From: Barnesiella sp.
GTDB lineage: Bacteria; Bacteroidota; Bacteroidia; Bacteroidales; Muribaculaceae
Length of the DNA stretch: 64,000 bases
NCBI GenBank assembly: GCA_014800945.1
Contig: JAAVFD010000023.1
Location: 84,795 to 148,794, forward strand
Direction of reading: 5' to 3'
Shown here one piece after another: positions 27,346 through 36,967 of the stretch; the stretch's first letter is position 1; each line of letters starts with the position of its first letter. The notes beneath the pieces were generated by a model. It was not told the origin of the DNA. It worked only from the letters and a program-made list of their open reading frames with translations, and ran no database searches. The translations under genes were made by a program, and so were the position numbers.

Positions 27346-28749
27346 TTAATCGAAGCTACTTCCGTCAAAGCAATGTGTGCAAACCTTGCATTTGGGAAGT
27401 CCGATAGCTTTGATAACATCTTCAATGGAGCTGAATTTAAGAGACGATATTTTGAGCTTTTCCCTTATTCTTTCCACCATAGCCTCGTATTTCGGGCTAC
27501 CGGTAGTGGCGTATTCATCAAGATGAGCATCGGGGTTTCCTTCAAGTTCTGCAATTACTCTTCGTGTGATAAGCTCCATTTCGCTTTTTGAAGCTGTGAA
27601 ATTGAGATATTTACATGGGTAAATGAGCGGTGGGCAACTGATGCGCATGTGAACTTCTTTTGCTCCATTTTCAAACAAATCGGCAACATTATCCCTCAGC
27701 TGAGTGCCTCTGACAATAGAATCATCGCAGAAAACCACTCTTTTGCCTTTCATCATGGCGGTGTTGGGGATAAGTTTCATTTTAGCAACAAGCTCTCTTC
27801 GCTCCTGGGTGCTGGGTGTGAAACTTCTCGGCCATGTAGGGGTGTATTTTACAATAGCTCTTTTGTATGGAATCTTTTTGCCATCAGAATATCCGAGTGC
27901 CATGCCGATGCCGGAGTCGGGGATAGCGCTGACAAAATCTGATTCGGTTTTGTCGGTTTCTCCCATTGCAGCTCCGAAAGCATAACGCACTTCATCAACA
28001 TTTTTGCCTTCGTACTCACAAACAGGATAACCGTAGTAGGTCCAGAGGAAAGCGCAAATCTGCATTTCATCACCGGGTGCTTTGAGCTGACGCATTGATT
28101 CGGCATTGAATTCCACAATTTCTCCGGGACCGAGATTGTATTCAATAGAGAAACCGAGGTTTGGGAAAGCGCAGGTTTCCGATGTAGCAGCATGTGCACC
28201 TTTTTTCTTGCCTATAATAATAGGTGTGCGTCCAAGCCGGTCTCTTGCAGCAATAATTCTGTCCTCAAGCAGCAATAGCATTGAGCAAGAACCTTTGACT
28301 CTCTTGTAAACATTCTCAATGCCGGATACAAAATCAGTGCCTTCGCTTATAAGTGCGGCAATCATTTCGGTGGGATTGATAATGTCATAGCTGTGCTCAC
28401 AGAAGTGATGCCCTTTAGCGAGCAGTTCTTTTTCAAGTTGCTTGATGTTGTTGATTCTGGCAACGGTGACTATAGCAAATTTGCCGAGATGACAGTTTAC
28501 TATAATAGGCTGAGCATCGGTGTCACTAATGACACCGATGCCGCAGTTGCCTGAAAATTCATCAAGATCACTTTCAAATTTAGTGCGAAAATAAGAATTT
28601 TCAATATTGTGGATCGAACGGTTGAAAATGCCGTCGTGACAGGTAGCCATACCGGCACGTTTAGTACCCATGTGGCTGTTGTAGTCAACTCCGTAAAACA
28701 GGTCGTTGACACAACGCTCACTTTCAGCTACTCCAAAAAAACCTCCCAT
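27346..28749 (-). CDS. PurF-like amidophosphoribosyltransferase lacking the N-terminal catalytic Cys
   Basis: The 467-residue protein has the two-domain plan of amidophosphoribosyltransferase: an N-terminal class II glutaminase fold and a C-terminal phosphoribosyltransferase domain with the PRPP loop VVFCDDSIVRGTQ. True PurF needs Cys as the first residue after Met removal; here the start reads MGGFFGVAESERC, with Gly there, so glutamine hydrolysis by the usual nucleophile is not possible. The C-terminus carries CKVCTHC, a possible metal site. Similar MGGFFG proteins are common in Bacteroidales as I recall. It lies 22 bp downstream of purL, so it is probably tied to purine synthesis, perhaps using ammonia or acting as a regulator. 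Confidence 0.85.
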   Translation of the reverse strand: MGGFFGVAESERCVNDLFYGVDYNSHMGTKRAGMATCHDGIFNRSIHNIENSYFRTKFESDLDEFSGNCGIGVISDTDAQPIIVNCHLGKFAIVTVARINNIKQLEKELLAKGHHFCEHSYDIINPTEMIAALISEGTDFVSGIENVYKRVKGSCSMLLLLEDRIIAARDRLGRTPIIIGKKKGAHAATSETCAFPNLGFSIEYNLGPGEIVEFNAESMRQLKAPGDEMQICAFLWTYYGYPVCEYEGKNVDEVRYAFGAAMGETDKTESDFVSAIPDSGIGMALGYSDGKKIPYKRAIVKYTPTWPRSFTPSTQERRELVAKMKLIPNTAMMKGKRVVFCDDSIVRGTQLRDNVADLFENGAKEVHMRISCPPLIYPCKYLNFTASKSEMELITRRVIAELEGNPDAHLDEYATTGSPKYEAMVERIREKLKISSLKFSSIEDVIKAIGLPKCKVCTHCFDGSSFD

Positions 28750-28771
28750 AAGATTGGTTGTATTTAGTTAT

Positions 28772-31700
28772 TTATTTAGATGCTTTGTTTTTTTCTATCC
28801 ATTTGCGAGCATTGATGAATGCGTCAATCCATGGTGTAACCTCATCTTTTTTGCGAGCAGCCGGATAGTATCCGCACTGCCAGGGGAAGATGGCTCTTTC
28901 AAGGTGAGGCATCATTGCAAGGTGGCGACCGTCATCAGAGCAGATGCCTGCAACAGCTGAACGGGAATCATTGGGATTTGCGGGATAAGCGTTATAACTG
29001 TACTTGGCAACGATGTTGTATCTGTCCAGAGGAAGTGGTAAGTTGAATTTACCTTCACCGTGGGCAATCCATATACCGGTCTTCATACCCGAAAGGGGAC
29101 CGAACATCACAGAATTATTCTGAGGGATGGTGAGTCCAAGGAAATTGCTTTCAAACTTATGGCTACCGTTGTGCTCCATTCTGGTGCGCTTCTCATGGCC
29201 AGGGTTGATCAGGTTAAGCTCAATCATGAGCTGACAACCGTTACAAATTCCAAGGCTTAGTGTGTCGGGACGAGCATAGAAGTTTTTGAGTGCTTTTTCA
29301 GCTTTAGGATTCCATTTGAATCCGCCTGCCCAACCTTTGGCAGAACCAAGAACGTCTGAGTTGGAGAAGCCACCGCAGAACACAATCATGTTTACATCCT
29401 CAAGTGTCTCTCTTCCGCTCATAAGGTCTGTCATGTGAACATCTTTAACGTCAAATCCGGCGAGATAAAGAGAATAGGCCATTTCTCTATCGCCATTCAC
29501 GCCTTTTTCACGAATAATTGCTGCACGGATACCCGATTTTTCGTGCTTTCCGAGTGTTATTCCTCGTGAAGCGAGTTTACCATCAAATCCTTTTGGGAAG
29601 CGGAACCGTATAGGTTGCTTTTTATAGTTTTCAAAACGTGCTTTAGCATGAGTTTCACCGCTCTGCTCACAATCCATCAGATATGATGAACGATACCATA
29701 CATCACGCATATAGTCAATGTCGATAAGACGCTCTGAACCCTCATGGTTTATCATGAGTATTCTCTCGGCTGATGTGTTACCTATGATTTTTGCAGGTAC
29801 TCCTGCAGCTGAGAGTGTTTTTAGTGTAGATTCCACGCTTCTGTCTGCAATCTGAAGAACAATTGCCGGGTTTTCGGCAAAGAGAATCTTAACAAGATCC
29901 TTCTGTCCTTCAGCAACAAAAGCATCGGTGTTGAACTCAATACCGCCATTCGTATTAGCGAATGTCATTTCAAGTAGAGTTGTCACCAGACCTCCGGCAC
30001 TGACATCGTGAGCAGCGAGTATGGAGCCGCTCTTGACAAGCCGCTGCACCGCAGCGAATGCTTTGGTAAACAGTGTAACATCCTTTACCGTTGGAGCATC
30101 CGATCCGATTTTGTTAAGACTCTGAGCAAATGCGCTACCACCGAGTCGGAGTTCATCACCAGAGAAGTCTATATATAATAAGGTGGATTTAATATTTCTG
30201 AGTACGGGGGAAACAGTGCGTCGGATATTGCTTACCTCTCCAGCGGCAGAGATAATAACAGTGCCGGGGGCAAAAACTCTTTCATCACCATATTTCTGGG
30301 TCATGGATAGTGAGTCCTTACCGGTGGGAATATTGATTCCGAGTTCACAGGCAAAGTTGCTGCAAGCCTCGACAGCGCGGTATAAGGCAGCGTCCTCACC
30401 GGCATTTTTGCAGGGCCACATCCAGTTGGCACTCAGAGAAACAGACTTAAGGCCATCCTTAAGGGGAGCACCTACGATATTTGTCAATGCTTCTGCAATA
30501 GCCATCACTGAGCCTTTGGCAGAATCGGCAAGCGCAACCTGAGGAGCGTGACCGATTGAAGTGGCTATACCTTTTTTGCCTCGGTAGTCAAGAGCAACAA
30601 CACCGCAGTCGCTTAGAGGCAACTGGAGTTCTCCCTGACACTGCTGTCGTGCAACTTTTCCGGTTACAGAACGGTCAACTTTATTTGTAAGCCAGTCCTT
30701 GCAAGCTACAGCCTCAAGGCTTAAGACATCTCTTAAATATGTTTCAATTTCAGATTCAGAGTATTCGGCATCTTTGTATTTGAGAGTCTGAGTTGTATCA
30801 GTCATGACAGTTTTGGGGGAGTTGCCGAACATATCCGCCATAGCAAGATCAATAGGGCGAACGCCATCCTTCTGTTCAAATACAAATCGGTTGTCACCAG
30901 TGGTTTCGCCTACAACATAAAGCGGACTGCGCTCACGCTCAGCGATTCGGTTTACATATTCTATGTCTTTTTCCTTAATAACCAGACCCATTCTCTCCTG
31001 GCTTTCGTTGCCTACAATTTCCTTAGCGGAGAGTGTGGGATCACCGACCGGCAGTGCAGACATATCAATTTTTCCACCGGTTGTTTCAACAAGCTCTGAA
31101 AGCGCGTTGAGGTGACCGCCGGCTCCGTGGTCGTGAATAGACACTATGGGGTTTGAATCACTTTCGGCAAGTGCTCTGATTACATTGCTTACGCGCTTCT
31201 GCATTTCAGGGTTAGCCCTCTGAATAGCGTTAAGCTCAATAGAGTTGTCATAACTACCTGTTTCAACAGATGAAACAGCTCCACCTCCCATACCGATTCG
31301 GTAATTGTCACCTCCAAGAATAACAACCTTTTGCCCGGGGGTAGGTTCTCCTTTTATAGCATCTTTTTTAGCAGCGAATCCAACACCACCGGCAAGCATA
31401 ATAACCTTGTCGTAAGCATACATTCTTCCATTTTCATCGTGCTCAAATGTGAGAAGTGAACCACAGATTAGTGGCTGACCGAACTTATTGCCGAAATCAG
31501 AAGCACCGTTAGATGCTTTGATGAGAATTTCAGCAGGTGTTTGATATAGCCAAACTCGCGGATTCATCATGAGTTCCCATCTGTGATCCGGCGACATGCG
31601 TGGGTATGAGGTCATATAAACGGCAGTACCGGCAATAGGAAGGCTGGCTTTGCCTCCGCCGAGACGGTCTCTGATTTCACCACCGCTACCAGTTGCAGCA

Positions 31701-32479
31701 CCGTTAAATGGCTCAACAGTTGTGGGGAAATTATGTGTTTCAGCTTTTAGTGAGATAACGGTGCGCACCGGCTTTACGTCAAAAAAGTCGGGGCGATCAG
31801 GGTTTGTGGGGTAGAACTGGTCTATTTCCGGACCTTTAACAAACGCCACATTATCCTTGTATGCAGACACAAGTCCGTTGGGGTTTACTTGCGATGTTTT
31901 CTTGATTAGTTTGAAGAGGCTTGAGGGTTTTTCCTCTCCGTCAATAATGAAAGTGCCGTTGAAAATTTTATGGCGGCAGTGTTCGGAATTAACCTGAGAG
32001 AAACCGAACACTTCGCTATCGGTGAGGGGACGGCCAAGTTTTTTAGACAGGTTTCTCAGATAGTCCTCCTCTTCGGGACTCAATGCAAGTCCTTCAGCTT
32101 TATTGTATTCAGCGATATCCTGGATGTACACAATTGGTTCGGCAGTGCGACCGGCATTGAAAATCTGAGAATTCAGTCCGTCATATACTCTTTCAAGCAT
32201 TTTGTCGTGTTTGGGCGGATTTTCCTTTGCGAGAGTATATTGCTCAATCCTTGTGATTCCCGATATGCCCATGTTTTGGGTGATTTCAACCGCATTGGTG
32301 CTCCACGGGGTTGTCATCTCTTTTCTCGGACCAACAAAGGTGCCTTTTACTGATTTAGATACTAACGGCTTAGCACCGTCAAAAAGCCATGTAAGCTTTT
32401 CGTTCTCCTGCTGTGAGAAATTGTGGTCGGTTTCTACGGCGATAACCGTTGAAGTTCCCTTTTTGAAGAATACTACCAT
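28772..32479 (-). CDS. purL: Phosphoribosylformylglycinamidine synthase PurL (large single-chain form)
   Basis: PurL makes FGAM from FGAR, ATP and glutamine in purine synthesis. At 1235 residues it is the fused type: N-terminal substrate domain, two AIRS-like ATP-binding halves (SVNSEHCRHKIFNG-type block, GGEIRDRLGGGKASLPIAGT, SIHDHGAGG) and a C-terminal class I glutaminase with the nucleophile Cys in LGICNGCQLM and the His in MPHLERAIFPWQ. All expected blocks are present. It has its own promoter in the 3' end of the gene behind it and is followed by the PurF-like gene. Confidence 0.96.
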   Translation of the reverse strand: MVVFFKKGTSTVIAVETDHNFSQQENEKLTWLFDGAKPLVSKSVKGTFVGPRKEMTTPWSTNAVEITQNMGISGITRIEQYTLAKENPPKHDKMLERVYDGLNSQIFNAGRTAEPIVYIQDIAEYNKAEGLALSPEEEDYLRNLSKKLGRPLTDSEVFGFSQVNSEHCRHKIFNGTFIIDGEEKPSSLFKLIKKTSQVNPNGLVSAYKDNVAFVKGPEIDQFYPTNPDRPDFFDVKPVRTVISLKAETHNFPTTVEPFNGAATGSGGEIRDRLGGGKASLPIAGTAVYMTSYPRMSPDHRWELMMNPRVWLYQTPAEILIKASNGASDFGNKFGQPLICGSLLTFEHDENGRMYAYDKVIMLAGGVGFAAKKDAIKGEPTPGQKVVILGGDNYRIGMGGGAVSSVETGSYDNSIELNAIQRANPEMQKRVSNVIRALAESDSNPIVSIHDHGAGGHLNALSELVETTGGKIDMSALPVGDPTLSAKEIVGNESQERMGLVIKEKDIEYVNRIAERERSPLYVVGETTGDNRFVFEQKDGVRPIDLAMADMFGNSPKTVMTDTTQTLKYKDAEYSESEIETYLRDVLSLEAVACKDWLTNKVDRSVTGKVARQQCQGELQLPLSDCGVVALDYRGKKGIATSIGHAPQVALADSAKGSVMAIAEALTNIVGAPLKDGLKSVSLSANWMWPCKNAGEDAALYRAVEACSNFACELGINIPTGKDSLSMTQKYGDERVFAPGTVIISAAGEVSNIRRTVSPVLRNIKSTLLYIDFSGDELRLGGSAFAQSLNKIGSDAPTVKDVTLFTKAFAAVQRLVKSGSILAAHDVSAGGLVTTLLEMTFANTNGGIEFNTDAFVAEGQKDLVKILFAENPAIVLQIADRSVESTLKTLSAAGVPAKIIGNTSAERILMINHEGSERLIDIDYMRDVWYRSSYLMDCEQSGETHAKARFENYKKQPIRFRFPKGFDGKLASRGITLGKHEKSGIRAAIIREKGVNGDREMAYSLYLAGFDVKDVHMTDLMSGRETLEDVNMIVFCGGFSNSDVLGSAKGWAGGFKWNPKAEKALKNFYARPDTLSLGICNGCQLMIELNLINPGHEKRTRMEHNGSHKFESNFLGLTIPQNNSVMFGPLSGMKTGIWIAHGEGKFNLPLPLDRYNIVAKYSYNAYPANPNDSRSAVAGICSDDGRHLAMMPHLERAIFPWQCGYYPAARKKDEVTPWIDAFINARKWIEKNKASK

Positions 32480-32520
32480 CTCTATGTGATAACGGTTGAT
32501 ATAGCTTGAAAATTAAAATG

Positions 32521-32528
32521 CAAATTTA
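32521..32528 (-). promoter_or_regulatory. Promoter -7 box of purL
   Basis: Minus-strand TAAATTTG lies about 42 bp before the purL ATG and overlaps the last codons of the upstream gene. Confidence 0.55.
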
Positions 32529-33116
32529 ATCAAAAAAATTTGAGGAATAGGTCGAGTTGCAATCATTTTGTTGCTCAAAAATCTTAATAATTGATTGACG
32601 GGGGATGATGATTCCTACTATATGCGAATCCTTTATTTCAATCACCCAGCTTTTTTGTCGCTGCCTTATGTCCTTTATCTGAGCGAATTGAATGCGTTCA
32701 GTCGATGTTATTTTATCCTCGGTATCTACCAAATAAATCTCAATGTATTTCCCGGAAACAATTCGGATTTTTTTTGGGGATAAAGCTATTCGAGCCTGAG
32801 GAGTGAGGAGCTTTGAAAAATAAATGTTGGCAATAATAAATGGTGCTATGAGGAAAAGAAATATCAGAGTTACTAAAATCCATCGAATGTCGAAAATCAT
32901 AGCAATAATGCTGAAAATTATTATAGGAATAATAATGAGTAGGCAATAGGTGCTTATGCTTCGGCTGATGGCAAGTGACAGATATTCAGAAGCCGTTGAT
33001 TTGAAGGTTGAGGTGATAATTACCTTTCCCGGTTTAACAAAATCCTCCGTCGTGCATGTGCAGACGGAGGATGTGGTAATATTTTCCGTTTCAGTCTTCA
33101 AGTTTGTGAATAACAA
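32526..33116 (-). CDS. Membrane protein with YcxB/PH-like domain, hypothetical
   Basis: The 196-residue protein has two adjacent membrane segments (about residues 55-95: STYCLLIIIPIIIFSIIAMI and ILVTLIFLFLIAPFIIANIY) with strand-rich parts on both sides, as in YcxB-like or other small PH-domain proteins. The C-terminal part (RIALSPKKIRIVSG, SWVIEIKDSHIVGIIIPRQS) fits such a domain. Function is unknown. Its start overlaps the end of the DUF1015 gene by 26 bp, so it is the last gene of the fur-purA-DUF1015 group. Confidence 0.6.
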   Translation of the reverse strand: MLFTNLKTETENITTSSVCTCTTEDFVKPGKVIITSTFKSTASEYLSLAISRSISTYCLLIIIPIIIFSIIAMIFDIRWILVTLIFLFLIAPFIIANIYFSKLLTPQARIALSPKKIRIVSGKYIEIYLVDTEDKITSTERIQFAQIKDIRQRQKSWVIEIKDSHIVGIIIPRQSIIKIFEQQNDCNSTYSSNFFD

Positions 33117-34338
33117 GTCCGGATCTTAATTTGGGTTCAAACCAGGTGGTTTTAGGAGGCATGATATTACCGGAGTCAGCAATATCCATGAGTTGTTTCA
33201 TTGATACGGGATACAGCGCAAGTGCCATAGCCATCTCTCCGGAATCTACTCTTCGCTTTAGCTCTCCCAGCCCTCTGATTCCTCCAACAAAATCAATTCT
33301 TTTGTCACTGCGCAGGTCATGGATGCCCAGAATATCTCTGAGAATAAGATCGCTGGAAATAGTCACGTCAAGCACACCAATCGGGTTATTGTCATCATAT
33401 CTGCCTTCGCGGGCAGTGAGACTGTACCATTTACCCGGTAGGTATAAAGAAAAATTATGTAAGCCCGTTGGAGTATAAATCTCTTCACCCGCTTCCTCTA
33501 CGATGAAGTCTTTATTGAGTGCAGCGATAAAGTCTTGAGGTGAAAGTCCGTTCAAATCCTTAACTACCCGGTTGTAATCAATAATCTTCAGGTGTGAGGC
33601 TGGAAATGCAACGGCAAGGAAGTAATTGTATTCCTCGTCTCCTTTATGATTGGGATTCTGTTTAGCCTTCTCATTGCCAACAAGTGCAGCGGCGGCAGTG
33701 CGGTGATGTCCGTCGGCAATATACAGGTATGGAATCTTTTCAAACTCCGCAGTGATAGCGGCGATGGTGTCGTCATCTTCCACTACCCAGAAATGGTGCC
33801 CGAACCCGTCCGGAGCGGTGAAATCATACTCAGGTGTAGTAGCTGTTACGTTCTTAATTATGGTTTCAAGAACATCATTGTCCGGGAACGCGAAGAATAC
33901 AGGTTCAATGTTGGCATTGTTGATTCTAACATGCTTCATGCGATCCTCTTCTTTATCGCGTCGGGTAAGCTCATGCTTTTTTATGCGCTCGTTCATGTAG
34001 TCATCAACGTTGGCAGCAATAACAATGCCGTACTGGGTGCGTCCCTCCATTGTCTGGGCATAGATATAATAATGCTCTTTGTTATCCTGAACGAGCCATC
34101 CGTTATTCTGGAAAGCATTGAAATTTTCCACAGCCTTGTCATACACTTCAGGAGAGTGCTCATCTTTGCCGGGTTCAAAGTCGATTTCCGGCTTGATGAT
34201 GTGGTAAAGTGACTTGGGATTACCTTCTGATTCAGAACGGGCTTCCTCAGAGTTCAGCACATCATACGGTCTTGATGCCACTTCGGTAACAATCTCTTTG
34301 GGAGGTCTAACACCCTTGAATGGTTTAACTTTTGCCAT
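33091..34338 (-). CDS. DUF1015 family protein
   Basis: The 415-residue protein matches DUF1015 by its start (KPFKGVRPPKEIVTEVASRPYDVLNSEEAR), the YIYAQTMEGRTQYGIV strand, KHELTRRDKEEDRMKH, and YIADGHHRTAAAALVG. These proteins are often found near serC/serA or pur genes; no activity is established that I know of. It lies 39 bp after purA and overlaps the next gene. Confidence 0.88.
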   Translation of the reverse strand: MAKVKPFKGVRPPKEIVTEVASRPYDVLNSEEARSESEGNPKSLYHIIKPEIDFEPGKDEHSPEVYDKAVENFNAFQNNGWLVQDNKEHYYIYAQTMEGRTQYGIVIAANVDDYMNERIKKHELTRRDKEEDRMKHVRINNANIEPVFFAFPDNDVLETIIKNVTATTPEYDFTAPDGFGHHFWVVEDDDTIAAITAEFEKIPYLYIADGHHRTAAAALVGNEKAKQNPNHKGDEEYNYFLAVAFPASHLKIIDYNRVVKDLNGLSPQDFIAALNKDFIVEEAGEEIYTPTGLHNFSLYLPGKWYSLTAREGRYDDNNPIGVLDVTISSDLILRDILGIHDLRSDKRIDFVGGIRGLGELKRRVDSGEMAMALALYPVSMKQLMDIADSGNIMPPKTTWFEPKLRSGLVIHKLED

Positions 34339-34377
34339 GGTGAAATGATTTAAGGTGTGGAAAATGTTATCTCAGGT

Positions 34378-35643
34378 CTATCTAACTATAGTCTGCTCTC
34401 TATCCGGTCCCACACTGACAATGTAGATAGGCGTTTCAAGCTCTTTTTCAAGGAATGCGAGGTAGTCTTTGAATTCCTTAGGAAACTCGGTTTCGCTTTT
34501 CATTTTTGTCATATCGGTTTTCCATCCGGGTAGTGTAACATATATAGGCTTGATTGTTTCACTATCTATAGAGTAGGGGAAGTCTGTAACTTTTTCACCA
34601 TTGATTTCGTATGCCACGCAAGCTTTGATTTCATCAAATCCGTCAAGCACATCGCTCTTCATCATGATTAGTTTAGTGACTCCGTCAACCATGATAGCAT
34701 ATTTCAGTGCAACAAGGTCAATCCATCCGCATCTGCGTTCCCTGCCGGTAACCGCACCGTATTCATGTCCGAGGTCTCTGATTTTTTTACCGGTTTCGTC
34801 AAAAAGTTCAGTAGGGAACGGACCGCTGCCTACACGAGTACAATATGCTTTGAAAATTCCGTAAACATCACCTATTTTATTGGGAGCCACACCGAGTCCG
34901 GTACATGCCCCGGCAGTAACTGTGTTTGAGGAGGTTACGAAGGGATATGAGCCGAAATCCACATCAAGCAGAGTACCCTGAGCACCCTCACAGAGTATCT
35001 TTTTGCCATCTTTGAGAGCTCGGTTGATAACAAATTCGCTGTCAACTATATCATATGTTTTAAGGTACTCAATAGCGTCAAGCCATTTTGCTTCAGCCTC
35101 AGTGATATCGGGAGTCTCTCCCATAGCCTTGAGAGTTGCAAGATGTTTATTCTTTGCCACTTTGTAACGCTCATTGAAATCCGGAGACAGTGCATCTCCC
35201 AGCCTGAGACCGTTTCGGCTTATCTTATCTGTGTAAGTAGGTCCTATGCCTTTGCCGGTTGTGCCGATTTTGGCACCGCCTTTAGCTTTTTCATTAGCAG
35301 CGTCAAGAAGACGGTGAGTAGGTAAAATCAGATGGACTTTCTTGGAAATCTTAATGAGTGAACGGATGTTAACACCTGATTTTTCCAATGCTTCAGCTTC
35401 TTCTTTGAATAGCACCGGGTCAAGCACAACACCATTGCCAATTATATTGGTACGACCTTTCTGGAATATACCTGACGGGATTGAGCGGAGTACATATTTC
35501 TTTCCTTCAAATTCAAGAGTGTGTCCGGCATTGGGACCACCCTGAAATCGAGCCACCAAATCATATTTCGGTGTCAAAACGTCCACTACTTTACCTTTTC
35601 CTTCATCGCCCCATTGGAGCCCTAATAACACATCGACTTTCAT
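34378..35643 (-). CDS. purA: Adenylosuccinate synthetase PurA
   Basis: PurA joins IMP and aspartate with GTP to form adenylosuccinate, the first step from IMP to AMP. The P-loop-like motif is GLQWGDEGKGKVVD at the N-terminus, and NAGHTL, IGTTGKGIGPTYTDKISR and EGAQGTLLDVDFGSYPFVTSS follow. The frame is open from a GTG at 35649, but the ATG at 35643 gives the normal MKVDVLLGLQWG start, 2 bp after the fur stop. Length is 421 residues, normal for the family. Confidence 0.96.
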   Translation of the reverse strand: MKVDVLLGLQWGDEGKGKVVDVLTPKYDLVARFQGGPNAGHTLEFEGKKYVLRSIPSGIFQKGRTNIIGNGVVLDPVLFKEEAEALEKSGVNIRSLIKISKKVHLILPTHRLLDAANEKAKGGAKIGTTGKGIGPTYTDKISRNGLRLGDALSPDFNERYKVAKNKHLATLKAMGETPDITEAEAKWLDAIEYLKTYDIVDSEFVINRALKDGKKILCEGAQGTLLDVDFGSYPFVTSSNTVTAGACTGLGVAPNKIGDVYGIFKAYCTRVGSGPFPTELFDETGKKIRDLGHEYGAVTGRERRCGWIDLVALKYAIMVDGVTKLIMMKSDVLDGFDEIKACVAYEINGEKVTDFPYSIDSETIKPIYVTLPGWKTDMTKMKSETEFPKEFKDYLAFLEKELETPIYIVSVGPDREQTIVR

Positions 35644-35645
35644 AA

Positions 35646-36155
35646 TCACTTGTGCTGTTTATTTACAGTATTTTTAATTGTTTTTGTGGTTTTGTCGGCA
35701 GATGTACGTTTTTTTTTCGAACATCTTGAACATACACCATATATATATAGGTCGGTGTATGCCGGGCGAAATGTGCCGAATCGAAGCGAGGAGAGTGTTG
35801 AATCAAGCGCTGAATCTTTAATTTCACGCACCTTGCCGCAGCTTGTACATACAAGGTGATGGTGATTGGTTAGACCGGTGATTTTTTCGTACTGTGCAGG
35901 TTGCCTGCCGAAAGTGCGTCGGCGCACAAGAGTGGCTTCGGTAAGATGCTCCAATGTGTTATATACAGTGGTGCAACTTACATGATACCCTTCGGCATGG
36001 AGAGCGGCATGCAATGATTCAACCGTAAAATGGTCGTTAAGGTCAAATACTTTATCCAGAATGGCGTAGCGTTCAGGAGTCTTGCGCAGTTTGTGCTGCG
36101 TAAGATACTTTGTGAAAGCTGCCATTGCGGCTGTTTTAACCTTGTCATCGCTCAT
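35646..36155 (-). CDS. fur: Fur-family transcriptional regulator
   Basis: The 169-residue protein has the Fur winged-helix (LRKTPERYAILDKVFDLNDHFTVESLHAAL, then VSCTTVYNTLEHL) and the dimer domain with metal-binding residues HHHLVCTSCGKVREI and a second Cys pair CSRCSKKK. The basic Lys/Thr-rich tail (KTTKTIKNTVNKQHK) is longer than in most Fur proteins. It could sense iron, zinc or peroxide; the sequence alone does not decide. It is the first gene of a group with purA 2 bp downstream and has a TAACTTTG promoter close to the ATG. Confidence 0.88.
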   Translation of the reverse strand: MSDDKVKTAAMAAFTKYLTQHKLRKTPERYAILDKVFDLNDHFTVESLHAALHAEGYHVSCTTVYNTLEHLTEATLVRRRTFGRQPAQYEKITGLTNHHHLVCTSCGKVREIKDSALDSTLSSLRFGTFRPAYTDLYIYGVCSRCSKKKRTSADKTTKTIKNTVNKQHK

Positions 36156-36161
36156 TGCTTA

Positions 36162-36169
36162 CAAAGTTA
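36162..36169 (-). promoter_or_regulatory. Promoter -7 box of fur-purA
   Basis: Minus-strand TAACTTTG lies 6 bp before the fur ATG, so the mRNA leader must be very short. It sits in the 38-bp gap after tyrA. Confidence 0.55.
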
Positions 36170-36193
36170 TATATTCCACCGGATTTGCCAAAA

Positions 36194-36967
36194 TTATTTG
36201 ATGTTTTCGCGGACTCTTTCCAGATAAGATTTCATTGCTTGAGAATCATGTTTTTCCACAATTTCTTTTAATAAGGTAAGTTGTGTGGTGATCTGATCAA
36301 GCTGTTCCGGTGTATTCGGATTAAATAAGATTTCGCTCAGTAGAAAATCATCCTCACTCATCAATCCTTTAGCAATTTTCATGTGACGCTTGAAAGTTGT
36401 GCCGGGTGCATCCTGATGTTTCATCACGGACGCGAACACAAGGGTGGAAGCGAAAGGCACTGACAGAGAGTATGCTATGGTGAGGTCATGCTCCTTGAAA
36501 GTGTATTCTTCTATATGGAGGCCGAGTCTTGAATACAGATCTTTGAAGAATACTTTTCCAAGACAGTCTCCCTCGCTGATAATAATAGCATTTTCATCGG
36601 CGAGATTGCTTAATGACGCAAAAGTGGGACCGAACATCGGGTGAGTGCTGACGAACGGATGTCCGCATTCGGCATAAAATTCCGGTAATCCGTTTTTTAC
36701 CGATGCGATATCCGAAATAATACAGCCCTTGCTTATATGTGGTAGCACAGCCTTGAATGCCTCTATGGTATATTTTACTGTTGCTGCGTTAATTACGAGT
36801 TCAGGGTCAAAATTGTCAACTTCATCAAGCGATTCAAACCTGAGAGTATGATAAGTAAAGCGAAGCCTTTCAGGAGATGGATCGTAAACAGCAACTTCGT
36901 GGTCAAATGAAAGGAGGTCGCTGAAAAATGAGCCCATTTTCCCGGCTCCAAGAATAAGTATTCTCAT
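36194..36967 (-). CDS. tyrA: Prephenate dehydrogenase TyrA
   Basis: TyrA oxidises prephenate to 4-hydroxyphenylpyruvate in tyrosine synthesis. The 257-residue protein has the NAD motif ILILGAGKMGSFFSDLL at the start, ISDIASVKN and the catalytic HPMFGPTF block, then a helical dimerisation domain. It is a short form with no ACT or chorismate mutase domain; the mutase is fused to the DAHP synthase upstream. The start codon shares one base with the stop of that gene. Last gene of the attenuator-controlled aromatic operon. Confidence 0.92.
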   Translation of the reverse strand: MRILILGAGKMGSFFSDLLSFDHEVAVYDPSPERLRFTYHTLRFESLDEVDNFDPELVINAATVKYTIEAFKAVLPHISKGCIISDIASVKNGLPEFYAECGHPFVSTHPMFGPTFASLSNLADENAIIISEGDCLGKVFFKDLYSRLGLHIEEYTFKEHDLTIAYSLSVPFASTLVFASVMKHQDAPGTTFKRHMKIAKGLMSEDDFLLSEILFNPNTPEQLDQITTQLTLLKEIVEKHDSQAMKSYLERVRENIK

